Numbered from the stretch's first letter, positions 1 through 5,626 are shown. The stretch: 8,205 nucleotides of DNA from PCC-10605 sp964409355 (GCA_964409355.1 CAYPDC010000159.1:1-8205), one strand, 5' to 3'. A program made the numbers and translations. Notes: generated by a model from the sequence alone, not told the origin.

Positions 1-51
1 TGAGGTAAGAATCCCCCGACATAATCTTTGATTTGTCGGTGGGAGTGTCAA
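1..51 (+). mobile_element. putative right end of an IS200/IS605-type (tnpB-carrying) element
   Basis: A hairpin is visible: CCCCCGACA (13-21) pairs with TGTCGGTGGG (34-43) through 9 bp with one bulged T, around a 12-base loop. It is followed by GGGAGTGTCAA and preceded by GAATCCCC. From memory, the pattern GAATCCCC-stem-GGGAGTGTCAA is common at the right ends of cyanobacterial IS200/IS605 elements, and TCAA (48-51) is the right-end cleavage tetranucleotide of IS608. If so, the boundary lies near base 51 and a tnpB gene should end just left of the window; the TGA at 1-3 could even be its stop. The hairpin would then also be part of the 3' portion of a TnpB guide RNA (reRNA/omega RNA). The body of the element is not visible, so this rests on the hairpin and the remembered consensus only. 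Confidence 0.45.
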
Positions 52-71
52 TCCAAAAACTACTTTTTTTT

Positions 72-88
72 CAAACTAAGTAAGTTTG
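72..88. repeat. short 6-bp inverted repeat (CAAACT/AGTTTG)
   Basis: CAAACT (72-77) and AGTTTG (83-88) surround a 5-base loop, next to a run of eight T on the left. Read on the minus strand, as aroQ is, the hairpin is followed by A residues rather than U, so it is not a good aroQ terminator. Read on the plus strand the following bases are only moderately T-rich. Apart from this, the HIP1 at 148-155 and the hairpin at 13-43, I see nothing else in 1-194. Confidence 0.3.
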
Positions 89-194
89 ATGATTTTATAA
101 CCGTTGGTGAGTAGAAGAAGGTGCGATCGAGCTTTATGGGATGAGATGCGATCGCCCTTTAGTAAAAATTCTTTAGGAATAAAATAGGGAAACT

Positions 195-653
195 TTAATT
201 CTTTGCACGGTTAGATTCAAGATAATTAACCAAAGCCTGTAAACCTAAACGATAACTTTCTGCACCGAAACCACTTATTTGCCCGATCGCAACTGGTGCA
301 ATATAAGAATGATGACGAAACTCCTCTCTACGGTAAATATTACTTAAATGGACTTCCACCGTGGGAATATTAACTCCTGCTAAAGCATCTCGAATGGCAA
401 CACTGGTATGAGTATATGCACCAGCATTAATAACAATACCATGATGACAACCTAAAGCCTGATGGATGGCATCAACCAAAAAACCTTCATCATTGGACTG
501 CAAACAAGTAACACTCACTTGCAATTTTTCTCCATCAGACTTTAAAATTCGATTAATGTCATCAAGGGTTTGATGCCCATAAATATGAGGTTCCCTTTTA
601 CCTAACAAATTTAGATTAGGGCCATGTAAAACTAAAATACTATATTGAGACAA
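195..653 (-). CDS. aroQ: 3-dehydroquinate dehydratase, type II
   Basis: This enzyme dehydrates 3-dehydroquinate to 3-dehydroshikimate, step three of the shikimate pathway, in the cytoplasm; type II enzymes form dodecamers. The 152-residue length is normal. Family motifs are intact: GPNLNLLGKRE (residues 11-21) with Arg20 and the active-site Tyr25, NAGAYTH (76-82), the HLSN block (102-105) with the catalytic His102, and REEFRHHS (109-116). The frame opens with TTG at 653. No ATG lies between it and the upstream in-frame stop at 672-674, and the GPNLNLLG block begins only ten residues in, so TTG is the likely start. No clear Shine-Dalgarno is visible. It follows the 46-residue gene at 683-823 by 29 bases on the same strand, so the two are probably co-transcribed and aroQ may depend on readthrough or coupling. 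The family assignment is secure; the start is inferred. Confidence 0.96.
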   Translation of the reverse strand: MSQYSILVLHGPNLNLLGKREPHIYGHQTLDDINRILKSDGEKLQVSVTCLQSNDEGFLVDAIHQALGCHHGIVINAGAYTHTSVAIRDALAGVNIPTVEVHLSNIYRREEFRHHSYIAPVAIGQISGFGAESYRLGLQALVNYLESNRAKN

Positions 654-682
654 AGCAAAATCTATCTTTAATCAAAGTTTAT

Positions 683-823
683 TTAATATCGGTTTCTCGG
701 ATAATCTTTGACAGGAATAGGTATTAACTCCCCTTCTGGTTCACTTTGTGGACCAAACAAAGCCTCAATGATTTTTTCAGTCCACTCTCTGAGTTTCTCT
801 AAGATTTTATCTACTTGCTCCAT
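683..823 (-). CDS. 46-residue small protein, amphipathic helix plus proline-rich tail (AtpTheta/Norf1-like candidate)
   Basis: A minus-strand frame runs from ATG (823-821) to TAA (685-683) and encodes 46 residues. An AGGAG Shine-Dalgarno (836-840) lies 12 bases before the ATG. Residues 1-23 form a textbook amphipathic helix, with V4, I7, L8, L11, W14, I18, I19, L22 and F23 on one face and Lys/Glu/Arg on the other. A GPQSEPEGE hinge, a LIPIPVKD segment and a basic-aromatic end (PRNRY) follow. It precedes aroQ by 29 bases on the same strand. The size and architecture recall the small cyanobacterial ATP synthase inhibitor AtpTheta (Norf1). That is inference from shape, not a verified sequence match, and another conserved small protein is possible. 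The gene lies antisense to the apparent N-terminal extension of the radical SAM frame, so automatic gene calling could lose it. Confidence 0.72.
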   Translation of the reverse strand: MEQVDKILEKLREWTEKIIEALFGPQSEPEGELIPIPVKDYPRNRY

Positions 824-845
824 TAATCAAGAAGACTCCTATAAT
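815..845 (+). promoter_or_regulatory. candidate sigma70-type promoter for the radical SAM gene
   Basis: A perfect -10 hexamer TATAAT (840-845) follows a partial -35 TTGCTC (815-820) with a long 19-base spacer. It lies in the divergent region between the 46-residue gene and the radical SAM start at 969. Transcription would begin near 852 and leave a leader of about 115 bases. The spacer is longer than ideal and the region is AT-rich, so confidence is low. Confidence 0.3.
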
Positions 846-968
846 AACTTTTATCTATACAACCATCATAACCCTTCATTTTTGGAAATGCAAGTTTTAT
901 CTGGAGTAGGAGTTCAGAGTTATCATGAAAACAATTTAATTCGTCTTTGCAATTATGGATGTGAAATT

Positions 969-2585
969 ATGGTATTAATAGATAATCAAAATAATCCTCT
1001 CAAAACCACCAAGTACCTTGCCCAAAATAAGAAAAAAATTCTCTGTGTCTTTCCCAAATATAGTAAATCTTTTGGCACGTTTCATCACGCTTATCCCTTA
1101 ATGCCGGGAGTCAAGGGATTTATGCCCCCCCAAGGAATACTCGTAGTGGCCGCTTACTTACCATCCACATGGGAAATTAAATTAATCGATGAAAATATTA
1201 AACCTGTCACTCTCGCAGATTATCAATGGGCAGATGCGGTGATTGTTAGTGGAATGCACATTCAAAAGCCCCAAATCAAAAAAATTAATCAGTTAGCGCA
1301 TAAATTCGATAAAATAACTATCCTCGGGGGTCCTTCGGTTTCAGGATGTCCTGAATATTATCCTGATTTTGATATTCTTCACTTAGGTGAATTGGGAGAC
1401 GCAACGGATCAAGTAATTGAATATATTGATAATCATAGCCAAAGACCAGAAAAACAAATTATTTTTCAAACCATTAATCGACTTCCTTTGGATCAGTTTC
1501 CTATTCCTGCATATCATCTGATTAAGACAACACAATATTTTCTGGGTAATGTACAATTCTCTAGTGGTTGCCCTTATAACTGCGAATTTTGCGATATTCC
1601 TGAATTATATGGTAATTCTCCCCGTTTAAAAACTCCACAACAGATTATAGCTGAATTAGATGCCATTCTCGCTTCTGGGAATCCGGGTGCGATTTATTTT
1701 GTGGATGATAATTTTGTCGGTAATCGTCGTGCGTTAATGGAATTATTACCCTATTTGATTGAATGGCAAAAACAAAATGGCTATCCTGTAGAGTTTACTT
1801 GTGAGGCGACGCTAAATATTGCTCAAAGCCCTAAATTATTAGCAATGATGAAAGAAGCCTATTTTACTACGGTTTTTTGTGGAATTGAAACGCCTGAACC
1901 TTCTGCGTTAAAAGCTATCTCTAAACAGCATAACTTGAGTATGCCGATTTTAGATGCGATAAAAACTCTCAACAGCTATGGTTTAGAAGTGGTATCTGGT
2001 ATTATTATTGGTTTTGATACTGACACGGAAGAAACAGCTAGTAACATTATTGAGTTTATTAACGCATCTCACATTCCCGTTTTAACGATTAATTTACTTT
2101 ATGCTTTACCTAAAACTCCTTTATGGAATCGTTTACAAGCAGAAGGAAGAATAATTGAGGATGAAACTAGAGAATCTAACATTGATTTTCTCATGCCTTA
2201 TGAAGATGTATTAAATATGTGGATGTATTGTATCTCTACTGCTTATGAACCAAAAAATTTATATCAAAGATTTGCTTATAATATTCAACATACTTATGCT
2301 AATCGTATAGAAGTACCGAATAGCCCTCAACGGGTTTCGTGGGAAAATATCAGTCGAGGATTACAAATTCTGGGGCGTTTATTTTGGTATGTGGGTTTAA
2401 GAAGCGATTATCGTCAAGTTTTTTGGGATATGGCAATTCCTGCGTTAAAACAATTGGATATTGAAACGATTATCCATATTGGATTAGTTAGTCATCATTT
2501 AATTAAATTTACTAATGAATGCACTCAAGGAATAGAATGCGCTTCTTTTTATTCTCAAAAGTCAAAAACCACTGTTTCAGTTTAA
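969..2585 (+). CDS. B12-binding domain radical SAM protein, HpnP-like (candidate hopanoid C-2 methylase)
   Basis: The 538-residue protein has three parts. A cobalamin-binding-like domain (about 23-155) carries MPPQG (52-56), VSGMHIQ (93-99), ILGGPSVSG (118-126) and the HLGELGD block (138-144). A radical SAM core starts around 190, with the 4Fe-4S/SAM motif Cys201-x3-Cys205-x2-Cys208. A DUF4070-like C-terminus ends in a CASFYS segment. The remembered pattern matches class B radical SAM methylases, particularly HpnP, which methylates hopanoids at C-2; close paralogues of other function exist, so the substrate is inferred. The frame extends upstream to TTG 708, but those residues are antisense to the 46-residue gene and lack family features. 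ATG 969 gives normal family length and has a weak GGA (957-959) upstream. No hopanoid gene neighbours it. It converges on the gene ending at 2783. Confidence 0.9.
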   Translation: MVLIDNQNNPLKTTKYLAQNKKKILCVFPKYSKSFGTFHHAYPLMPGVKGFMPPQGILVVAAYLPSTWEIKLIDENIKPVTLADYQWADAVIVSGMHIQKPQIKKINQLAHKFDKITILGGPSVSGCPEYYPDFDILHLGELGDATDQVIEYIDNHSQRPEKQIIFQTINRLPLDQFPIPAYHLIKTTQYFLGNVQFSSGCPYNCEFCDIPELYGNSPRLKTPQQIIAELDAILASGNPGAIYFVDDNFVGNRRALMELLPYLIEWQKQNGYPVEFTCEATLNIAQSPKLLAMMKEAYFTTVFCGIETPEPSALKAISKQHNLSMPILDAIKTLNSYGLEVVSGIIIGFDTDTEETASNIIEFINASHIPVLTINLLYALPKTPLWNRLQAEGRIIEDETRESNIDFLMPYEDVLNMWMYCISTAYEPKNLYQRFAYNIQHTYANRIEVPNSPQRVSWENISRGLQILGRLFWYVGLRSDYRQVFWDMAIPALKQLDIETIIHIGLVSHHLIKFTNECTQGIECASFYSQKSKTTVSV

Positions 2586-2667
2586 ATGGCTCTCTTACTT
2601 CTGATCGGGATAAATTATTTACTGATGTTACGCAAAAAGATAATTAATTGTCCATGGGAGGTAGCAG

Positions 2668-2728
2668 GCGGTGCATTGAGCGTAGTCGAAACACAACTCT
2701 ACACTTCGACTAACGCTCAGTGTATCGC
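2668..2728 (+). repeat. long hairpin repeat (REP/MITE-like), possible 3' end structure of the radical SAM transcript
   Basis: Arms 2668-2690 and 2705-2728 pair over 23 bp around a 14-base loop with a single bulged A (2712). Three positions are not Watson-Crick (G2671-T2725, G2673-T2723, T2676-G2720). All three become G-U wobbles in plus-strand RNA, but would be A-C mismatches in minus-strand RNA. The core TTGAGCGTAGTCGAA resembles a dispersed palindrome I remember from many cyanobacterial genomes. It sits between two convergent genes. No U-run follows, so it is not a classic intrinsic terminator, though it could stabilise or end the upstream transcript. The open frame across it (2586-2789) shows no recognisable protein. 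Confidence 0.75.
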
Positions 2729-2782
2729 TCAAACTCGTTATTTAATGGGAGTCTTACACCAACAAGATAATTCCCTTTTCTT

Positions 2783-3373
2783 TTATTGACTTGAAGATTC
2801 AAGAGGAACTTGCACAAAACCAATTTCATATAATTGTTGATAGGATTTTCTTCCTAATTCACTGCGAGGATTTTGGGATTTAATAATTTGAATTAAAAGA
2901 GGCACGGCTAATTCTGGTTTATTTTGTGCTCGATGTACTAAAGCTAACTGATAGGTGGTTTCATCTCGAAAATTAGCGGTTTTTAATGCCCCTGATCGTT
3001 GATCTTCTGTGATACGATTATCGATACCAGCAAAACTTTCGGCTAATTGTAGATAAAAATTTGACAATTGATTAAAAATCCGTCTAGCTTGTTGCAATTT
3101 AGTTGCCGCTAAATCATAATTTTCTTGAGTAATGGCTTCTGCGGCTTCTTGCATTAATCTTTGCCCTCCTTCTAAACTAAGTAAACTCTCAGTTTGATTA
3201 ACAGGGGTGACAGTATTTTCTTCTACTATCACTTCCTCTGTCACCGTTTCATTTTGGGCGATTAAAACCGAAGGTGTAGCAGTATTGGCATGGGTAGGAA
3301 GTTGAAAGACTGTCAGGGAAACAACAACCCCTAAACATTGAGTTAATTTCATGGGTGATAGCAGAGACAACAT
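2783..3373 (-). CDS. secreted TPR-like helical-repeat protein, conserved-looking in cyanobacteria, function unknown
   Basis: The 196-residue protein begins with an apparent signal peptide: a hydrophobic stretch at about 14-25 (LGVVVSLTVFQL), then PTHA with likely cleavage after Ala29. No lipobox cysteine is present, so it is probably soluble in the periplasm or thylakoid lumen. A short acidic Thr/Val-rich linker (40-63) follows, then a helical domain. Two TPR-like helix pairs are visible around 68-106 (AAEAITQENYDLAATKLQQA) and 134-166 (ALVHRAQNKPELAVPLL), ending in an SELGRKSYQQLYEIGF segment (171-186). I recognise the general type as a cyanobacterial uncharacterised protein but cannot assign a function. 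ATG 3373 is chosen because AGGA (3381-3384) lies 7 bases upstream. A start at Met8 (3352) would also give a valid signal peptide. It is on the same strand as cbbY, 77 bases downstream of it, so co-transcription is possible. Confidence 0.82.
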   Translation of the reverse strand: MLSLLSPMKLTQCLGVVVSLTVFQLPTHANTATPSVLIAQNETVTEEVIVEENTVTPVNQTESLLSLEGGQRLMQEAAEAITQENYDLAATKLQQARRIFNQLSNFYLQLAESFAGIDNRITEDQRSGALKTANFRDETTYQLALVHRAQNKPELAVPLLIQIIKSQNPRSELGRKSYQQLYEIGFVQVPLESSSQ

Positions 3374-3450
3374 GAACCAATCCTGTTTTAATGAATAACT
3401 GTGTTAAATTCTAAAGTATCTTAGCACTTTCTCTCCATTTTCTATCACTG

Positions 3451-4209
3451 CTATGGAGAAATTAATTTTTCTGCAAGGCATAAGTTAAAGTATGATTCAC
3501 TATAACTATTGCCTTGAATCACCTTAAAGGGTATATCTTTTTCTCCTAGATGATTTAATACTAAACAGGCTCGATCGAAATTTTGTTTTTCGGTGTATTG
3601 ATTAACGGTAATGACGGTTTTTAAACCTGCTTTCACGGCGGCGGTTAAACCTTGATTCGTGTCTTCAATGACTAAACATTCATCAGGGGATAAATAGAGT
3701 TTTTCTAATGCTAATAAGTATATATCAGGGGCGGGTTTTTTCTTTTCTACCATATCTCCCGCAGCAATCACTTCAAAATAATCTTTCATGGGATACCCTA
3801 AACTTGTCTCTAGTAAGGCGTTAACATTAGCTACTGATGCCGTAGATGCGATCGCAACTTTTACTCCCTGACTATAAGCCTCTTGAATTAATCTTTCGAT
3901 TCCTAATCGTAGAGGGATAGACTGATTTAACAATAATTGACGATAATATTCGCTTTTTTGTAGATGTAAATGACGAATAAACTCATCCAAAGATTTATCT
4001 GTCTGAAAAGAAGGCAAATAATGGGAAATATAATATTTGATTCTTTCTTTTCCCCCTCCAACTTCCAATAATTCCCCATACAAATCCACATCCCAACGCC
4101 ATGATAAACCTGAGTTCTCAAAAGCCAAATTAAATGCCACTCTATGGGCATCTTTTTCCGTTTCGGCGATCGTACCATCCACATCGAAAATAATCGCTTT
4201 TAACTTCAT
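3451..4209 (-). CDS. cbbY: CbbY-type HAD phosphatase (xylulose-1,5-bisphosphate phosphatase)
   Basis: The 252-residue HAD hydrolase has every catalytic motif: FDVDGT (8-13) with nucleophile Asp9 and acid/base Asp11, the IASTAS motif II (120-125), Lys158 in KKKPAPD (156-162), and the acidic pair Glu182-Asp183. The cap region carries the blocks shared with proteobacterial and plant CbbY (ETEKDAHRVAFN at 16-27, GGGKERI at 51-57, AAGDMVEKKKP at 149-159). CbbY removes the phosphate at C1 of xylulose-1,5-bisphosphate, a misfire product of Rubisco that inhibits the enzyme, so it supports carbon fixation in the cytoplasm. The frame reaches back to a TTG at 4233, but ATG 4209 places MKLKAIIFDVDGT at the usual family N-terminus. 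No clear Shine-Dalgarno is visible. The long C-terminal tail beyond about residue 235 is less conserved. Other CbbY/PGMB-type sugar phosphatases are possible alternatives. Confidence 0.88.
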   Translation of the reverse strand: MKLKAIIFDVDGTIAETEKDAHRVAFNLAFENSGLSWRWDVDLYGELLEVGGGKERIKYYISHYLPSFQTDKSLDEFIRHLHLQKSEYYRQLLLNQSIPLRLGIERLIQEAYSQGVKVAIASTASVANVNALLETSLGYPMKDYFEVIAAGDMVEKKKPAPDIYLLALEKLYLSPDECLVIEDTNQGLTAAVKAGLKTVITVNQYTEKQNFDRACLVLNHLGEKDIPFKVIQGNSYSESYFNLCLAEKLISP

Positions 4210-4216
4210 CAACAAA

Positions 4217-4248
4217 TAATAAATAATTAACAATTAATAATTAATAAT
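4217..4248. repeat. AT-rich short near-repeats (AATTAATA-type units)
   Basis: Overlapping variants of AATAATT/AATTAATAATT fill the bases between the cbbY start and the hairpin at 4249-4275. They are low-complexity and resemble short AT-rich repeats common in intergenic DNA of cyanobacteria. Unwinding of cbbY promoter DNA is a possible effect, but there is no evidence for it. Confidence 0.35.
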
Positions 4249-4275
4249 GTAGGGCTTAATATATTAAGCCCCTAC
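4249..4275 (-). terminator. palindromic hairpin after hpf, possible terminator and dispersed repeat
   Basis: GTAGGG-CTTAATA (4249-4261) and TATTAAGCCCCTAC (4262-4275) pair over 13 bp with one bulged C; the central TAATATATTA would open as the loop. It begins 21 bases beyond the hpf stop in the direction of transcription. No U-run follows, only AT-rich sequence, so intrinsic termination is plausible but not textbook. The GTAGGGGC...GCCCCTAC type of end is a frequent dispersed palindrome in cyanobacteria, from memory. Compare the AAGGGCT/AGCCCTT hairpin at 8068-8085. Confidence 0.5.
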
Positions 4276-4296
4276 GGAGTAATCTCCCCAAATACC

Positions 4297-4872
4297 CTAA
4301 TTATTACGGGGTTGAATTACACCATAACCACCGTGATTGCGTTGATAAATAACGTTGATTTCTCCTGTTTCTTTGTTGCGGAACATATAAAAGTCATGAT
4401 CCACTAATTGTAACTGCTCCCAAGCCTCATCGATCGTCATGGGAGTCATGGCAAAATATTTCATTCTTACTACTTCTGTCGGTAATTCAGGTTGGCGATC
4501 GCCGATCAAATCAGTTTCTACGGGTTTTTCTTCCACCGCATCAGCAACTTTTTCTGTAGCGTGGAGTTTTTTGTCAAGATTACGTTCTTTATACTTGCGC
4601 AACTGACGAGTGATCTTATCAGAAACTAAATCGATACTTGCATAGAGGTTCTCGCTGTGTTCCTGAGCACGAATGATTGTGCCATTGGCATAAACCGTCA
4701 CTTCGGCTTTGTGTTTATTACTGATACGAGCATTCCGAGCGACTGATAAATGTACATCCACTTTAGTCGCTAAATTCTGGAAATGTTTAACTGCTTTTTC
4801 TAACTTCTCCTCAACATAATCATGAATAGATTCCGTAACTTCAATATTGTTTCCTTGAATTAATAATTTCAT
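4297..4872 (-). CDS. hpf: long-form ribosome hibernation promoting factor (HPF/LrtA)
   Basis: The 191-residue protein has the two domains of long HPF. The N-terminal S30AE/RaiA domain (about 1-100; KLLIQGNNIEVTESIHDYVEEK at 2-23, basic RKYKER near 92-97) binds the 30S decoding region. After a variable acidic linker (105-130), the C-terminal dimerisation domain (about 132-187; VVRMKYFAMTPMTIDEAWEQ at 134-153, RNKETGEINVIYQR at 165-178) pairs two ribosomes into inactive 100S particles. In cyanobacteria this gene is lrtA, a light-repressed transcript that is more abundant and more stable in the dark. ATG 4872 has GGAG (4881-4884) 8 bases upstream. The gene appears to have its own promoter (5057-5086) and a leader near 180 bases, consistent with post-transcriptional control. 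rpoZ lies upstream on the same strand, beyond a 433-base gap. Confidence 0.97.
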   Translation of the reverse strand: MKLLIQGNNIEVTESIHDYVEEKLEKAVKHFQNLATKVDVHLSVARNARISNKHKAEVTVYANGTIIRAQEHSENLYASIDLVSDKITRQLRKYKERNLDKKLHATEKVADAVEEKPVETDLIGDRQPELPTEVVRMKYFAMTPMTIDEAWEQLQLVDHDFYMFRNKETGEINVIYQRNHGGYGVIQPRNN

Positions 4873-5016
4873 AATAAATACTCCATTTCTTGAGCGATCA
4901 GTAATCTCACTTTTGATTTGATTTAACCAAAGCGTTTATTGTTTTCCTCAAAATTGGCTAGTTTTTAATTGTTTCTCAACAAAAGTATAAAATAAATGAA
5001 CACCAAAATTCTGAGA

Positions 5017-5045
5017 AATAATAGAATAAATTTACTCTGATTATT
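5017..5045 (-). promoter_or_regulatory. 5'-terminal stem-loop of the hpf (lrtA) leader
   Basis: Read on the minus strand from 5045, six base pairs (AATAAT with ATTATT), a single bulged C, six more (AGAGTA with TATTCT, including one G-U) and an AATT tetraloop form a compact 12-bp hairpin. It begins about five bases after the transcription start predicted from the -10 at 5057-5062. A hairpin at the extreme 5' end commonly protects bacterial mRNA from decay, which would fit the known dark stability of lrtA mRNA. That role is inference; the AT-rich composition lowers stability and makes chance structures easier. Confidence 0.45.
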
Positions 5046-5056
5046 CTTTGTTTTTT

Positions 5057-5086
5057 ATTATATCCAAATAGAACGCTTTTTTTCAA
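5057..5086 (-). promoter_or_regulatory. sigma70-type promoter of hpf (lrtA)
   Basis: On the minus strand, TTGAAA (5086-5081) and a perfect TATAAT (5062-5057) are separated by 18 bases. Transcription is predicted from about 5050, giving a leader near 178 bases. The match is strong, but the DNA is AT-rich, so another start is possible. Confidence 0.6.
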
Positions 5087-5264
5087 TTAAGCCTTTCGGT
5101 TTTTGCTTCCTCCTCCCCTGATTTTCCCTTATATTTTATAGGTTAGCATTTTTGTGATCTAAAAAACAGTTATTTTTAATTTAAGTTTATTTTTGCTGAA
5201 TTTAAGTAAAGTTTTGTAAAGTAATAAGCAAAATTAACCATATATATTATTTTGTTCAGAATTA

Positions 5265-5290
5265 GTTATAGCTACTCAAAGAGCCATAAC
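5265..5290 (-). terminator. hairpin after rpoZ, weak terminator candidate
   Basis: GTTATAGCT (5265-5273) and AGCCATAAC (5282-5290) pair over 9 bp, one of them a G-U in the minus-strand RNA, around an 8-base loop. It begins 15 bases beyond the rpoZ stop. No U-run follows, so it could be a 3'-end stabiliser rather than a true intrinsic terminator. Confidence 0.35.
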
Positions 5291-5305
5291 CGTGGGATTC
5301 AAATT

Positions 5306-5536
5306 CTACTTTAATTCACTGATAATGTCTTCTTGGGTTAACTCATCCGACATTTCAATGATTGCCCTTAAGACAGGTTTCATTACTTCCTCAATGTTAT
5401 CCATGTCTTGTTTTCTTCTTTCTTTTGCCCGTTGTGCAACACCGACAGTGATTTGGTAACGGTTGGGGGCGGCGGATAATAAAGCATCACTACGAAACAT
5501 GATTTGAGTCGAATCAAAGTTATTTTTCTTGAGCAT
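5306..5536 (-). CDS. rpoZ: DNA-directed RNA polymerase omega subunit
   Basis: The 76-residue protein matches the short cyanobacterial omega subunit, which binds the beta-prime subunit, assists RNA polymerase assembly and, in cyanobacteria, influences sigma factor choice. The conserved core is visible as MFRSDALLSAAPNRYQI (13-29) followed by TVGVAQRAKERRKQ (30-43), and the C-terminal part (47-76) is helical and acidic. The ATG at 5536 has no convincing Shine-Dalgarno, and the predicted leader is only about 13 bases, so initiation may be nearly leaderless. A well-formed promoter lies just upstream (5556-5584). The solute-binding protein gene ends 90 bases upstream on the same strand with no obvious terminator between them, so some readthrough from that operon is likely. 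Confidence 0.95.
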   Translation of the reverse strand: MLKKNNFDSTQIMFRSDALLSAAPNRYQITVGVAQRAKERRKQDMDNIEEVMKPVLRAIIEMSDELTQEDIISELK

Positions 5537-5555
5537 GGGGTTTTATTGGCAGTTT

Positions 5556-5584
5556 ATTATATATGCGGTGTTCTATTATATCAA
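5556..5584 (-). promoter_or_regulatory. sigma70-type promoter of rpoZ
   Basis: On the minus strand, TTGATA (5584-5579) and a perfect TATAAT (5561-5556) are separated by the ideal 17 bases. The predicted start is near 5549, about 13 bases from the rpoZ ATG. A second TATAAT (5580-5575) lies between the hexamers but has no matching -35. Confidence 0.68.
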
Positions 5585-5626
5585 ACTCTTTCCTCCTCAA
5601 TGAATTAAATTGTTATTCAAAAAATG

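Larger units (their letters stand above)
4873..5305 (-). promoter_or_regulatory. 433-base gap between rpoZ and hpf: lrtA promoter and leader
   Basis: No gene of credible length is seen on either strand; the longest ATG frame noticed is about 14 codons. On the minus strand the gap holds, in transcription order, a hairpin just after rpoZ (5265-5290), an AT-rich stretch, a purine-rich patch (complement of TTCCTCCTCCCC, 5108-5119), the hpf promoter (5057-5086), a 5'-terminal stem-loop (5017-5045), further AT-rich leader, and the GGAG ribosome site at 4881-4884. No recognised riboswitch or conserved Yfr-type RNA was identified by eye. Confidence 0.6.

Noticed and set aside
2586..2789. 67-codon frame starting directly after the radical SAM stop
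   Set aside because: It has no recognisable protein features, lacks a ribosome site beyond adjacency, and runs straight through the hairpin repeat 2668-2728, whose arms supply much of its sequence.
3927..4184. 85-codon minus-strand frame inside cbbY
   Set aside because: It lies in another frame of a well-supported HAD phosphatase and has a composition (Met/Trp/Lys-rich) typical of a shadow frame.
4037..4219. 60-codon plus-strand frame opposite the cbbY start
   Set aside because: Antisense to conserved CbbY motifs, no ribosome site, no protein features.
5087..5120. Possible Yfr-type small RNA or plus-strand terminator (AAGCC-TTTC-GGTTTTT)
   Set aside because: The stem is only 5 bp with a wobble, no plus-strand gene precedes it, and the known Yfr1 core motif is absent.
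5592..5599. Strong Shine-Dalgarno-like GAGGAGG on the minus strand
   Set aside because: No start codon at suitable distance opens a frame; the only nearby TTG reads TTG ATA TAA. It lies upstream of the predicted rpoZ transcript start.
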